This document shows, one piece after another, positions 1 to 12,330 of a stretch of 55,000 nucleotides of DNA. Every line of letters starts with the position of its first letter. Positions within the stretch are counted from its first letter, which is position 1. The position numbers and the translations under genes are program-made. A model generated the notes under the pieces. It saw only the letters and a list, made by a program, of their open reading frames with translations. It was not told where the DNA came from and searched no databases. Source of the DNA: Cristatella mucedo (taxonomy: Eukaryota > Bryozoa > Phylactolaemata > Cristatellidae); the NCBI GenBank assembly GCA_009760855.2, contig WPIO01000122.1:836001-891000 (forward strand), in the 5' to 3' direction.

Positions 1-1620
1 GGGTTGTCCTCAATTCCTGCAAATCAGAAATCGTTGGACCCATACTTAAAAAGCCAGGATTGAATAAAGAGGTCCTAGCAAACTATCGCCCAGTTTCCCT
101 TATTCCTTTGCTGTCAAAGATTCCTTAAAAAGTGGTCCTAAGCAGCTGGTTGAATATGCTAAAAAAAATAAAATTTCAGAAACATGTAAATCAGGGTTTA
201 AGAGGTAGCGCTTCATTGAAGCTGCTCTCCTCCGTCTTAACAATGAAAATCTACGTGGCAACGACGACGGGAATGTTACTGCCCTAGCTCTGCTAGGTAT
301 ATCAGCTGCCTTCGACTCCATTGATCAAGATTGAGAACAACGATCGGTGCGGCCGATGAGGCACTGGCGTAGTATAAATCGTACTTGTCTAATCGGATTC
401 AATCCGTATCATGTGGGGTCACTTCTCACGCACGAGACGGGTCACCTGTGAGTCCCTCAAAGGTCCGTATTCGGTCGCTTGCTGTTCTTCATTTCTACTC
501 AACCTCTGGGGAAAGTGATTAGGCACATGGAATAGGATTTTACTTATAAGCTGACGATACTCAGCAGTATTTTTCATTTAAACCCTCGGAATATGCTGCA
601 GCAACTTAAAAACTGAATGCTTGCCTTGCCGACGTTCGATTCTGGATGTCCGAAAACTTCTTGAAACTAAATGACGATGAAACCGAACTGCTGCTCATAG
701 GACACCCTTAGCGTGTGGCTAAATTAAAAGGCTTTGCGCTTCTCATAGGTGATGCTGTTGTGCGACCATCAGCACGTGCTCGAAATTTAGGTCCCGTTTT
801 TGACAGCTGTATCAATTTTAAAACCTTCATTCAGAAGACTGCTTTTACTGCTAGCCATCACGTCCAATCTATATTCAAGAATAGGAGCTGTCTTTTACAG
901 TGGCCTGCAAAAAATTTAACCAACTTCTCAGTTCTGTCTCGGCTTGGTTATTTTAATTCCTTTTTGGCTGGGCCACCAAAGAAAGCCACGACGCCACTGT
1001 AGCTGACTATGATTATGGCTGTAAGGCTAGTCTTCAAGTCCCAGGGGTGTGAGCACGTGTCTCCTTTGCTAAAAGAGTTAGTATGGATGCCGGTTGATCA
1101 TCGGATACAGACGAAGGTTCTTTCGCTGACCCACAAGGTCCGCCACGGCTTGGCTCCGTCGTACCTAGCTGAACTGCTGCACCAGTTTCAGATCCTTCGC
1201 TCCCCCAGGTCTTGTGTGGACAATAAATTAGCTGTTCTTTTTCTTTCCTCAGCTTAACGACCGTTGGCGAGAGAAGCTTTTGTTGTGCAGGTCCTAGAAT
1301 GTGGAGCTTGCTTCCACAGTTCTTAGGCAACGATAACAACTCTCCTGTTGCAACCTGTGGCTCATCCTTTGCAGCGGTCTTGAGCTGCTACTTCCAAGTT
1401 ACTCACTACCTCAACTGCTCTCCGGACTATGCTATGCTTCCCACTTTCTCTTTGTTACGTGAAACGAAGTCTGTTGGCTACCAAATGCGTACCAAAAACC
1501 GCTTATACTGTGAATGGGCTATACCGAAACTCTCATGAATGACACTCACATATTCTTTTTTGGCTCTGTGGAGTTACAGACGAAGATACATACATACCAC
1601 GAGTTCACTACTGCAACGAC
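1..1620 (+). mobile_element. LINE-B (CR1/L2-like) copy, decayed, continuing left of the window
   Basis: Plus-strand remnants include N-Y-R-P-V-S-L-I-P-L-L-S-K at about 90-125, S-A-A-F-D-S-I-D at about 305-325, A-R-N-L-G near 780 and L-V-W-M-P-V-D-H-R at about 1078-1105, the LHWLPV-type block. There are many stops and frameshifts. The 3' UTR at 1377-1600 matches 34075-34290 closely and ends in a GATACATACATAC tail, different from the TTA tail of LINE-A. Confidence 0.8.
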
Positions 1621-3439
1621 ATTATCCCAACGCAAAATGCAAGTTTTACTTACCGACAAACAAAATTATAAGAGCAAGTGCCGTTATGCAGCATCTTGGC
1701 AACCAACTTCGGGACATCTCCAGCCTTCCTTCCTTCACACAACTGTGTGTGTCCATGAAATGTGCACCCATTTGAGACATCAACTGGATCTGCATTGGCT
1801 GCTGAAAATAACTCCAGTTCGGAGAACTAAATGTGCTGGTCGTGAAGGTGAGCAGTTTTTTATCTGAGCTGGATGCGTTCCTATTTAGTCTGAATTTTAT
1901 ATTAACTTGGAGGTGCTGGCAGTACCAGCGGATGTTTGTTTTTCCTTTGGATCGATTCCGGCAATGCACTGGACAAGGCCAACTCTGCATCGATCGTACT
2001 GCCGCATAGGAGCAAAAGCCAACATGCATCGTTAAAGGAATACAGCTCAAACCTCAGCTGCGAGTTCCGCCAGGAGGTGCGGCTGATAGAGAATCTATTT
2101 TAAGCTTCTGAAGCGCCTCTCCTTCAACGAATCACCCATGCTCAAAAGTTCTAAGACTACTATCCTCTGAAGCGCCTACTAAATCCAGCTCCAAGCAGCC
2201 GCAGGTCCGGACTTACTAGCATAGCTAACTGGATTCATCTCCTCCTGTTGAAGCAGAAACTCGGTAGGCGAGCGTGCAGAAGTAGATGCTCTGCTTGATG
2301 CCAGGTGTCAACGAAAGGTCAGCTGCCTCTAAAGCTAGAGGGCCTTCAGTTTTCTCCACTGCAAAATGCGTCGCACCTTGAACAGCAGGTAAGGTTCACT
2401 CATAGTGAGACATAAGGTTTTGACTTGAAAGATCAATCCTGCTGCTTAAGGGGTTATTGAATATTCCCACTTTGAGCGAGCTAGTAATTCTAAAATATAC
2501 CTCAACTAGAATCTGTATTCTGCGAGGCTTAACGCTGAAAAAGAACTACTGGTGATTGAGAAACTAGCCGTCTAACTCTTCGTTGCTTTACCAGTCCTGC
2601 ACTCGTGGAGCTATTGAGATTAAATGCTTTTACTTGATGCTCCAAGAGGTTATATATCTCCAGTTAAAAAGCACCTGCTCTGAACGAATTACTGAAAACC
2701 TAGTTAATCAATTTGTGTGGGTGTGCGTTTGTTTGTGAATCTGCAATTCAGCCCAATTTCTTGACACACGAATCATTCGGTTGGAAAATGCGCTCTGCAG
2801 TTGAACATCGACAAACGAAGGTTTTCGTGTGTGTATTTAGAAAGCACGACTTGTTAAAGTAGATCCCACGAACAAGAAATCGTGTCTTTTCTTATCGCTT
2901 CACCCTGCCCTCCGAATAAAGTTCTGATTCATGCCGTACAGTTCTTGAATCACCTCTAAGTTAGTTTCTTGCAATGCTTTTTGGCCCTGTGATGTAGTGT
3001 CGATGGTCAGGGCTGATGAACCGCTGTGTTCATTCTGTAATTTGGTGGGCCGGGAGGTCAAGCTGTTATACTTGACGAATAATTATGAGAGCTCCTTCCT
3101 ACACAATATTTGGACAAGCCCCGTTCACCTAAGCTCGTACCCATGCTAATATTGTTCGGAACTCAAACGGTTAACCGATGGTCGCCAAATGCGAGACGGA
3201 CTGTAAGTGACTAGAGAAGATTCAGGCCCAGTTAGCTAATAAACACTTACAGTACACTCTTATGTCAGCCTAATACACTCTAATTTCAGGTACTTGAATT
3301 CGTTGTGGGCTTTTGGCTCGGGAGTAATCGACATGTGAGAGTGCTCATGTTTAGGCAAGATAGCCCTTTGCTCTCCTATTTCTAGTAAGGGAATAAAGAC
3401 AAGTGTCACCCCAGCAAAGTTACTAGGGACTCAGTAGAA
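1621..3439. other. No recognisable feature
   Basis: Non-coding in appearance. Small open frames around 1646-2050 on both strands show no motif. A weak AATAAA at 2916 has no gene attached. Confidence 0.5.
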
Positions 3440-3600
3440 CTATGATTGGTTATTCATGTTGTTTACCCAGAATGATATCACTCACCATTCAATCGAGTTT
3501 CCCTTTGCTGCAAATTTAAAGCACCTAGTAAGAGAATGAGTTCTCTGAGGGTGCTTTATCAAGTGTAATAGTGATAGTATTATTACTATTATAGAGGGGT
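3440..3600 (+). mobile_element. LINE-A 3' end fragment
   Basis: The extreme 3' UTR of LINE-A in plus orientation. It contains the CTTTGCTGCAAAT block, stem-loop arms AAAGCACC and GGGTGCTTT, then ATCAAGTGTAATAG and an ATTATT-rich tail. Confidence 0.75.
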
Positions 3601-3956
3601 CACGATTTTATTCAGATGCCATTGTAGGTTTTAATTTAAACCCAGAATGTGAGCGTGACCATTCCTTTTATTCCTCTAGTTGGGTCATACCCACCTTTAG
3701 ACGACGGTGTCTCGAAAGCCTGGATGTAGTTTTTAGTTTGCATCTGTTCTAGGCGAGTTACTTGTTGCCCTAGTTGTCTTGTTTGTATCAGTGCATTAGT
3801 GTGTGAGTGGTTATCTGTGCAGCTCACGTAGGTCACCGGTCAAGAGCCGAGCTTACTTACTTCTTAACTAAATACAACGGCTCTCATGTGTTCATTATTA
3901 AAGGCCATATCTAACTTTCGCTATGTATTGCACTTTGTTTTGTCTCCACCTGCCGA

Positions 3957-5090
3957 CTTATAATAATAATAATGCACTTGTTAAAGCGCCCCCACATAAC
4001 TCAACCTCTTTCAAGGCACTTTAAATTTGCTGCAAAGGTAAACACGATTGAATGGTGAGTAATATCATGCTTGAAAAACAGCATGCATAACATGGTTAGG
4101 GTGACATGCACAGGGTCAGCATGCAAGTGTGGTAAGTGGCAGCATGCCAATTTCAGCACGCATTAGCACACGAAGGAAGAATCAAAGGGCCCACTAAATA
4201 CTGCCCTAAATAGGTGCGTTTATAAGTTCTTTTTAAATGTGGTCAAGGTATGTTTGGACGCAAGTCGGGAGTGAGTTCCAGGCTTTGGAAGTATACGAAC
4301 TAAATGCACGGTCTCCAAAGGATTCGAGGTTTGAACAAGGCATTGGTAAACTGTTACATTCCGAAAAGCAGGTGGAACGATGCTTGGCCTGGTCGGGGAA
4401 TGGATCTGAGAGATAGGCTGGAGCCATACAATGAAGTGACCTAAAAGTGAGCGAAAAAACCTTTAAATCTATCCGTTGCTTGACTGGTACTCAGTGCAGG
4501 TCGGCAAGAAGTGGTGTGATGTGGCAACTGAGAAGCTCGTGACAGAAAAACCTAGCTGCGGAGTTTTGCACCAGTTTTAATCGCCTGATTGCACATGCGG
4601 GAAGGTCAGCAAGCAGTGAGTTACAAAAGTCGAGACGGGATGTCACAAATGCATGGACCACATTAGACACGGTAGCCTCATCTAAACAAGCCCAAATTTA
4701 AAGCAATTTTATGTAATTGAAAGTAGAAAGACTTGATTGTGGGGCTGATGTGGTCGTCTAACGAGAGGTCACTTTGGATCGTGACACCTAGATTTCGAGC
4801 TGATTCAACAGGAGCTATGCTGGCAGAGCCAGTTTTGAGGGTCAGCCTTTCCAAATTCTGAATTAAAATGGGTTTTCTCATAAGTAGTAAGTCGGCTTTA
4901 TCACAGTTGAGTTTTAGAAAATTGGCTGCCATCCATATGGGGATGTCATTAATACATGCGGCAAGTGAGTTGAGTGAATTCGAGGAGCTCGAAGGCTGGG
5001 AGGGATCAAAGCAATGGTTCAACTGAGTGTCATCCGCATAGAATTGAAAGCCAAGATTGTGCTTGACAATCGCATCAGCAAGAGGCTTGG
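3957..5090 (-). mobile_element. LINE-A copy, 5'-truncated within the reverse transcriptase
   Basis: A (TAA)n tail begins at 3957. The 3' UTR follows, then ORF remnants: minus frames 4233-4427 (F-G-D-R-A-F-S-S-Y and W-N-S-L-P) and 4678-5103 ([17 protein letters not shown] and S-A-R-N-L-G-V). Frameshifts separate them. Truncation falls just upstream of the YADD motif. The stem-loop keeps a G-U wobble version of its lower stem. Confidence 0.87.
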
Positions 5091-5554
5091 AACGAAAGCA
5101 CAAAAAGCGGGAGTATTTCCTTGCAAAAATGCATTGAGTCCTTTTTGGGCCCGGTTCCTCATACCTATATTCAGGCTACGAACGATTAAAAATTACAATA
5201 GCAATTATGCTATCAGAAAAAATAAGCACATGTAGCTTAGGCTAAATCTCAAGCCTTTAACCCTAGATAATAATGGAAATGAAGAGCTTTCGTGGTAACA
5301 AAATAATTACAGTTAATTACCCGTGAGCATAAAAAAGCAGGACTGTCTCTTTTTAACTATGGGCTTGTCATTTTACTTTCGCTTACTATTAGTGCGAGTG
5401 GTCGACCGAGCTGAAATGCATGTTAGACCAAACATAACTTGGCACTTCTCAATCTTAGAGAGCTTTGTGGTGAGCGCTCTGTCCTTGCACCTCCTGGTAG
5501 TTTCTTTGAACTCAGTCTATTTCAAAATGTGGAGCGGCTTTTGGAGAGACTAAT

Positions 5555-5690
5555 TATGCAGTGCCGCAGCTGCAGAATTCTCGCTCGGCTGTTGCCAGAA
5601 AACTCACCTGCCACAGTCCTCAAGAAAGAAGCACCACGAGCCTCTGCACGCTGGGCTGGAAGTCACTTCAAAAGCATAAAAAAACCGGCA
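5555..5690 (+). mobile_element. Possible LINE ORF fragment
   Basis: The plus strand reads Q-L-Q-N-S-R-S-A-V-A-R-K and, after about 17 residues, L-C-T-L-G-W-K-S-L. This resembles Q-L-V-Q-N-S-A-A-R-x-V...L-H-W-L-P-V of CR1/L2-like elements. Short and diverged. Confidence 0.35.
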
Positions 5691-6164
5691 CCTGTTACTT
5701 CAGTTTTGCTAGTCGTGGGACGAAAGCCGTGTGTAAACCCATTGGAAGGTGCTGATGTAAATGCTAAGAATCAATTTAAGCTCGATTCAACAATTCGTCA
5801 TGGCTCTAGATAATAAGTAAACAGCTATTTGGTTCTTAAAACATGTCTTTCAAAATATGCCTGGGAATTATGGTAGAGCAGAAATTTGTGTAGGGCCTCA
5901 ATCCTTTTGATCTTAAGAGAGCTGAAAGTTATGAGCCACTGGTTTATGCTCCCAAAGAGCTATGCCATTGTAGGGGCAGGCACGTCTCTATTTTGGCATG
6001 GATGCCTGAAAAAATAATAGAAAGCTAACTGCCATCGTAATCAGAAGCTATCTAATAAGTTAAATGCTTTCAGTTAAGTGAAATAATTCAAATTAGTCAA
6101 TGAGATGTACAATACGCCGTCTTACGGTTACAATGCAAAACCAACTGCACGTACCCAATGTATG

Positions 6165-6275
6165 TATGCATTTATGTATCTCCGTCAGTAACTCCACAAA
6201 GTCATAAACACCATGTGGGTGTTATGCAGGAGAGTTTCGTATAGCGCACTCACAGCCTAAGCGGCTTTCGGTACC
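6165..6275 (-). mobile_element. LINE-B 3' end fragment
   Basis: The reverse complement matches the LINE-B terminus: a GTACCGAAAGC-type start, then AACACCCACAT, GTGGAGTTACTGACG and a GATACAT-type tail. Compare 1490-1600 and 34190-34290. Confidence 0.7.
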
Positions 6276-6746
6276 CTAGACGCTATCGACCTCGGTTATT
6301 ATTGCTGAATTTATGGTTTCCGTTCATCTAGCGTTTTCCGGAAAATTAGTAATGCAGTCTGTGTAGAGCAAAGGCTCTCTATCTACTAAAAAGTGCGTAT
6401 CCACAGTCGTTAATAACTTCATGCAGGGGTAAGCACACTCAACCTTCTGGTCACTGCCTATTCGCAAATTCAAACTACATACCCTCGTTATTAGCATTTA
6501 AATTCACACTTTGAGAGGCTGAATCGCTATGTAACTCAAACAATAGAGGCATCCTTACTCTGATATTTCGAATACTCAAGCATTTTCTGTTATTTTGCCG
6601 TTAGCTAGGCACTTGGCCCCTTGCTTAATGTTTCCATACAATAGAATTCGACGTTTTCATCACCTTCAAAAACTTAAATAGCTCTTAGTACAACATTTAT
6701 CGATACCTAGCGCTACATAATGCTCCAAATGTGCATGTGAACAGTG

Positions 6747-6920
6747 ATGGCACACTAGGTAAGGCGGTTGCTTTTACGACCTCGGTCCCGAGGTCGTGGG
6801 TTCGATTCCTGCGATGGGCGATTTTTTATCGCTACTGCAAGCGGTGGTGATAGCCGTAAAGGCTCTTCTGGCGCTATACAAAAAGAGGCTGTTAATCAGC
6901 TAGGATTTATTTATTTAATA
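6747..6920 (+). mobile_element. SINE-1, tRNA-derived, best-preserved copy
   Basis: The head has an A box (TGGCACACTAGG at 6748-6759) and an excellent B box (GGTTCGATTCC at 6799-6809), spaced as in a tRNA. A tRNA-unrelated body follows (TTTTTATCGCTACTGCAAGC, then AGCCGTAAAGGCTCTTCTGG) and a TTTATTTATTT-type tail. It is not a tRNA gene, because the same body and tail are shared by copies at 17265 and 33606. Confidence 0.88.
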
Positions 6921-7382
6921 TTTCGTACCATCCTGCTGGAGTAAAAGCCGGTGGTTTTGATGTAGAATCTTGTACACCCTGTGTACTCATACACGTTGAC
7001 ATACACCATTGCCATTTGGAGAAACTTTTGTAGTTTTAGGCAGGCAGTGCTGTGTGCCAAAGCCACTGTACGTAAAATACATTGATATTTGTCCTTCTGA
7101 AAGTGTTACCAATCAAGCTGCTTCTATACTATACTGGCAACAAAGTGTTGGGTGTGTTAGCTGATTGGGTCTGACAACTGGGCATTTTGAAGCTCACCAG
7201 ACTGCTGTAGACGTACGTTAAATGCAATTAATGCACTTATTTGAGATCCTGAAGACTACTACTGACGTTCTGGTCTCCTGGCAGCTCTAGAACACCAGAT
7301 TAAGAAAGGGAACTTATATAAGAGCACTCTCAAAAATTATAGCCCTGCGCTAGAAACCGACTAAATACACTCAACTCACACT

Positions 7383-7383
<1 letters not shown>

Positions 7384-7456
<73 letters not shown>
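7384..7456. repeat. (CA)n microsatellite
   Basis: A 73-bp uninterrupted CA repeat. Confidence 0.98.
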
Positions 7457-7457
<1 letters not shown>

Positions 7458-8859
7458 GCGCACACGCACAAGATACATTTCTCAGCCTTCTACGACTCAC
7501 ATAGGCAAAAGTAGAAAATAAATCTTGAGGAGAAACAACTATGCTATACAAGGTGAGCTGATCCACGTGATCGAGTCGTGCCGATTTTAAGCTCTCGGTA
7601 GCCCTCCGTTGACGCTGGACGGCCGTTAGCTGGAGACAACTACTAATGCTTCCTCTTAGTGCTCACAAGCTAACCAAAAGAAGTGTACAGCATCTGGGTG
7701 AACTTCTAGGTGTGCAGCGTCGACAAACTGCTGACCTGTTCCTAGGGAAAATAATTGTGAGGGGATTTATTTCGTTTGAACAGCTAAGCAGCCATGCCCT
7801 TTCTTGTCATTTTTTGGCTCATCACCTTAAGCTTTTGGCCTGAGCAGCTTATATTGGAATAGCTAATTAGCTTTTGAAGACGACGGCTATATGGTTTATC
7901 AAACCATTTTCATAATTTTGAACTACTTTGCGATAGTATTTAGCAAGCAGCAGACAGTGTCGTCGTTAAACAAAGAGACAGACATTCATGTGTACATGAC
8001 CAGCCGGCTCGAGACGTCGTAATATCAAATCCTGAAAGAACAAATACATAAAAAGCCGAAAAATCGGATAAGCAAAAAGAGCATCAAAATGCACAAACAC
8101 TGTTATTTGATTCTGTATTGAGCTTATTTCGCATTTTCTGAAGTTAAAGTAGACTCTGCTAAACTGCCATGCGAGATTCTGATGCACGAATGAATGTCGA
8201 CAGAGCACTTACAAAAGCAAGAAATAGCCAGGTTGATGGCTATCATAACACAACAGGTGCATCAGAGTTGTAAAGTAATGGTTTAAATCTTTGAACCTTG
8301 AGCTAGCAAAGAATAAATGGCTAGCCTATAAAGTGCAATACCGTAAAAAGATCAAACAATTACAACAATATGCTAATTCTACTCTGTCAAGTTAAAAATT
8401 CAAATATCTCCACAGCTTTGTACAATCATTCTCGAAGCTCCTAAATAGGTTCGGCAGTGCCTCAAAATCCTGATAATTTTAGGTACAGAAGAAATTAGCA
8501 ATTCTTTCGCAGTAAGAATTAGAATTGCAATAAAACCTTTTATTTTCTCGTCATTGGGGTACAAGCTATAGCTTCGGATAAATCGTGAAGACTCTCAGAT
8601 TTTGGATAGCATTCTTTTGTTCGGTTACAAAATAAATTATAAATAACGCTCAATACTATGAGAGGCGATTTCTTGCTGGGCTAATTTCTTGGTGACATTC
8701 AATAATAACGTCAGTAAGGACGAGCATCAAAGCCAAATTTAATGGGTCTAAAGGTGAGGTCCTGAACAGATCATTTCCGCTGGTTAGCCTAGTCTTAACA
8801 GGGCTTGCTTACATGCAATTCGAGAGCAGGATGTTCCAATAGGGCAAGGGCATGGGTTG

Positions 8860-8947
8860 CTAGGGTATCGCTGTAATTCTGAAAAAACTCGTTGATTTGG
8901 TGGTACTGCCCACTGAAAGAGTTCGTAGATTTAGTGGTACTGCACCC
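8860..8947 (-). pseudogene. PTP pseudogene, terminal exon with internal 34-bp tandem duplication
   Basis: The minus strand reads V-Q-Y-H-stop-I-Y-E-L-F, then a second, diverged copy Q-Y-H-Q-I-N-E-F-F-Q-N-Y-S-D-T-L-A. Both align to the V-Q-Y-L-F-I-Y-E-L-L helix of the 39556-39627 exon. The DNA units are 8879-8912 and 8913-8946, a tandem duplication of exactly 34 bp that breaks the frame. The acceptor has gained a G. Homology with the active copy continues outside the exon to about 9070. Confidence 0.6.
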
Positions 8948-9848
8948 TATAATGTCGAATAGGCAGATCCCTGTACGTACGGGAGAGTTTCCCTTGCATA
9001 ATCACACATTGACAAGCACTGCTGAATAAGGAAGACTTCTGAGCATATAAGCCATGCCGAACAATAAAAATCACTGTAAAATGAAAGTCTCTAGAAGCAC
9101 TCATAGCTTTCACTGAGATACCGGTTCATGCAATAATAGCACAGCGAGCAAAACCACATCAGCCTCCAAAAGCATGCAACTACAAAGCATTTAGAGTGAA
9201 GTAACAGTAACCAACGAAAGTTGGCTGGAATAGCAAAGTCTGAGTAAGCACTGGACTTAAAATATGTACCGGGCTGTTTGGTTGTTAGCAGTGACCAAAT
9301 ATGGTGTTACATTTGCCCACGTTTAGTTATCAAATAATCAGCTGCCAAAAGGGCGGCGGGTTACAAGTTTTCTACAACATGCTATATCCTTGCCCATTTT
9401 CTGAGATTTATGCAGCTCTGCAAATGCTAGTTAGCATTAGTATCAAGCTATGGGCTAAGTTGATGTGCAGGGGGACGACCCGTATGTTTACTAACTAAGC
9501 TCTCAAACCTGTTGGTAGCAGTAAGGACAGACACGTGGTCTACATCAGCTCGTTAGGGTAAAGTTTTTTAGAAAAAGATTCGGTTCTCTGAGGACGCTAT
9601 AGGAATTTAGGACTATTATTAATTGTAGTAGTGTTAGTAGTGACCATTGATGCCAATTATGTGCAGTTGGTACGCGATTTGGTTTTCTGATGGCCAAAAC
9701 AAAAAACCTAATCCCAGCAGACGTCGCATTCAACACATACGCGTGACCGGTTTGAATTGTTAGGTGGCAGACATTAGATCCTTCTTGGTTGTTATCAATT
9801 TCATAAAAACTTTACAGGGCGATCGAGGATTTGCGGTCACGGTTAAAC

Positions 9849-9862
9849 GGGGGGGGGGGGGG
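9849..9862. repeat. Poly-G tract
   Basis: Fourteen consecutive G, within the extra copy of the PTP intron block at 9780-9900. Confidence 0.95.
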
Positions 9863-9981
9863 ATTTTACGACTGAGGAGCTGTACAGCGAAAAGGACAAA
9901 ATATTTGAAGTAGCATGCCCTGAAAGGCTAAGCAATCCCAAAACGTCGGCTGAATGAAGTGTCTCACGTGCGCACTAGCAA

Positions 9982-10037
9982 GCAGCCTCAACGGCTATCG
10001 TCGCCGCTTGTAGTGAACGATAAAGGAATGCCAACTC
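9982..10037 (-). mobile_element. SINE-1 body fragment
   Basis: The complement, ATTCCTTTATCG...CTACAAGCGGCGACG followed by AGCCGTTGAGGC, matches the SINE-1 body only; head and tail are missing. Confidence 0.55.
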
Positions 10038-10189
10038 TTAGGCTAAAACCGAGTGGCTGACGAGCTGCTTATATGGATTTAGCAGTAGGCTTAAATGTCC
10101 TAGACTGCCCACCGGACTAATCGAAGTTCGTCACTTTCTTGTGTTGTCTTATTATGATTAAGGTGGCAACGTCGTGGCAATGCTGGCTA

Positions 10190-10630
10190 CAGTGAATTTT
10201 GTTAACCGAAAGCTGCCCAGGCTTAGATTGCATGGCTGAAAATTAAGCATAACACCAATTTAGTCATTGTGGCTTTGTTGAGTTTTAGACATAGAAACTG
10301 TACACCATTCTGACAATCATTAAAAACCCGTTTGGGCGAACGAGGAATTGCTATTACGATTACTCGTAAGCATTGTATTATTAAGGAGCTGGACAGCGAC
10401 GACAAGCACACTTGTTGCAGTGATGCACGGCAAATTTCTGAACTACGTCAGGTGAAACTTGTTACGAGGCTTTGAGAAACTGCAGTTGGCTGGCTCTCAC
10501 CAGGTCCATCGAGTGAAATACTTGAACCAGGTTGGGGTTGATGAGCCTGTGCAGGGCAGTGACTGCTGCTATGAACAGACCACAGGAACTCGCTCCCTCC
10601 CTGAAAGTTACAAGACAGCTCTGCAATACT
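10190..10630. repeat. Duplicated block R1 (copy in the PTP pseudogene)
   Basis: Collinear with 44440-44880 in the same orientation. It contains the P-loop exon and the intron downstream of it (GAGTTTTAGACA, CCGAAAGCTGC). A shorter third copy of the intron part is at about 9780-9900. Confidence 0.8.
10466..10600 (-). pseudogene. PTP pseudogene, P-loop exon
   Basis: The acceptor (TAACTTTCAG) is kept at the position used by the 44713-44848 exon. The reading frame is open for most of its length: E-G-A-S-S-C-G-L-F, then ...L-V-Q-V-F-H-S-M. The P-loop Arg position is Ser here and His in the paralogue, so the loss of Arg may predate the duplication. A single-base deletion near the 3' end (135 against 136 nt) breaks the phase, and the donor is GTAAC, weaker than the paralogue's GTAAGC. 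Confidence 0.7.
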
Positions 10631-10713
10631 AGCTTAACTCGACAGTTTTAAGGCACCTAGCGTATCTCCTTAGGATTTTAGAGCAGCCAGTGCTAAAACA
10701 CTCTTTGGTATAC

Positions 10714-10718
<5 letters not shown>

Positions 10719-10812
<94 letters not shown>

Positions 10813-10817
10813 TATAT
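10719..10817. repeat. (TA)n microsatellite
   Basis: About 99 bp of TA repeats with a single TATGTA interruption near 10793. Confidence 0.97.
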
Positions 10818-11157
10818 GGATCACATAATTCTAAGCAAAAGTCTTCTATAGACATTTTAAATTATTTGTATAAAAAAGCATTGAATTTCATTTGCAAACA
10901 AGTGCTACACATACTTGGAGAATTCATTCTTCTTTACATTAAACAGCATAGACACTGTTCATAAATGGGAAAGACTCGATCCTTAATATTGCAATTGCAG
11001 TTTTGGAAAATACAGCTAGCGAAATCCATGCAGCTTTAGTTTCGTCGATGAGAAATGATGAAATACCTTTAGTTAACGTTTCTTGAAAGACTCTTGTGCA
11101 CAGCTGCTCCTCCGTATTCTGAGATAGGTAGTCAGTGTGACACCGTCCAGAATTTAT

Positions 11158-11592
11158 ATTAATAATAATCATAATAATGCACTTGATAAAGCGCCCTCAG
11201 AGAACTCGATCTTTTTCCAGGCGCTTTAAATTTGCTGCAAAGAGAAATTGCAATGGAATCGTGAAAATTATCATGCTTAATCAACAACATGAATAACGTG
11301 GTTAGGGGTGACATGCACAGGGTCAGCATACAAATGTGGTTAGTGGCAGCATGCACAGTGTCAGCACGCATAAGCACGCGAAGGACGAATCACAGGCACC
11401 CACTAAATGCTGTCCTAAATAGGTGTGTTTTCAGGTTCTTTTTAAATGTGGTCAAGTCAGGGGATGTTCTGACGCAAGTTGGGAGTGAGCTCCAGGCTTT
11501 GGGAGCATACGAGCTAAATGCACGGTCTCCAAAGGATTTGAGGTTTGTACGAGGTACTGGTAAACTGTTGGACTCTGAGAAGTGGCTGAATA
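11158..11592 (-). mobile_element. LINE-A 3' fragment
   Basis: An AATAATAATCATAATAAT tail, the conserved terminus GCACTTGATAAAGCGCCC, stem-loop, 3' UTR and the last part of the ORF up to about 11592. It is inserted between the P-loop and YWP blocks of the PTP pseudogene. Confidence 0.85.
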
Positions 11593-11599
11593 CAGTTTA

Positions 11600-12330
11600 C
11601 TAGTTTTTAGTGCAATAGAGTAGTCAAACTAATCGTAGTGCAATTATTATTGTTAGTCGTTAATAGACCACTTTTGCAAAAAACCTAATCTACAGAGAAA
11701 GAAAGGCGACCAGCTTGGTATGCATGCATGGCATGCTTTGTAGACATCGTAAGCTTCATACTCTTTGCACTGTGAGTATGCCATACAGCCTCTATGCACG
11801 TCGTCTGCTAAGAAGCTCCGGGTTTCTTCATGTAACAGTTATGACTAAACATAAGGAAGTAGTACAGCAGCTGCCTGGCTATAAAGATGGTGAAGAAAGT
11901 CTTCGTTACGCGTGAATTAGCAGGGTATCGCTTTCGCGTAAGAAAATGTACACTAGCTATGGCATAGCAACAGTCTTCCAGGCGAGAATGGTCTTTGAGC
12001 GCTCTTAAATAGAGACATACTAACAGTGCTAGTTGGACTTTTCTCTAGGCTGTTTCTTCTTTGAACTCGTAAATTAAATATTCTTGCATTTTAGGTTTAC
12101 ATAGAAACAGTTTAGCGAACTGAAAAATGCCAGTTTGGGCATGCCTTCCTCAAAGCTACTTAACCGCAGTCATTTTACTTGACATTGCTAAATGCACGCG
12201 ATCACAAGCCTTGATTCCAACTTGCTGTGAATAAGCGCAATGATAATAGTAGCGTAAATTTGACGGTTCTTTAGGTTATGAAAAGAGTAAATGAATAGCC
12301 ACAGAAGGAGGTTAGATTTTCACTTGTGGA
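11600..12330. other. PTP pseudogene intron with a short conserved block
   Basis: About 11720-11790 resembles 45860-45930 (shared AAAGCATGCCA complement TGGCATGCTTT and flanks), in the interval where the WPD-loop exon is expected. Otherwise nothing recognised. Confidence 0.35.

Larger units (their letters stand above)
5691..8859. other. Intergenic, mostly unassigned
   Basis: Holds only the LINE-B fragment, SINE-1 and (CA)n described separately. I see nothing else; short frames at 7646-7843 and 7966-8208 lack motifs. Confidence 0.5.

Noticed and set aside
6747-6830. tRNA gene call on the A-box/B-box sequence
   Set aside because: The same head is joined to a shared non-tRNA body and ATTT tail in three places, so it is a SINE; no complete cloverleaf with acceptor stem is evident.
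7330-7566. Open frames over the (CA)n, (TA)n, (GA)n and (CT)n tracts (for example 10670-10855, 14084-14571, 40070-40336, 48969-49403)
   Set aside because: Open only because dinucleotide repeats lack stop codons; no coding evidence.
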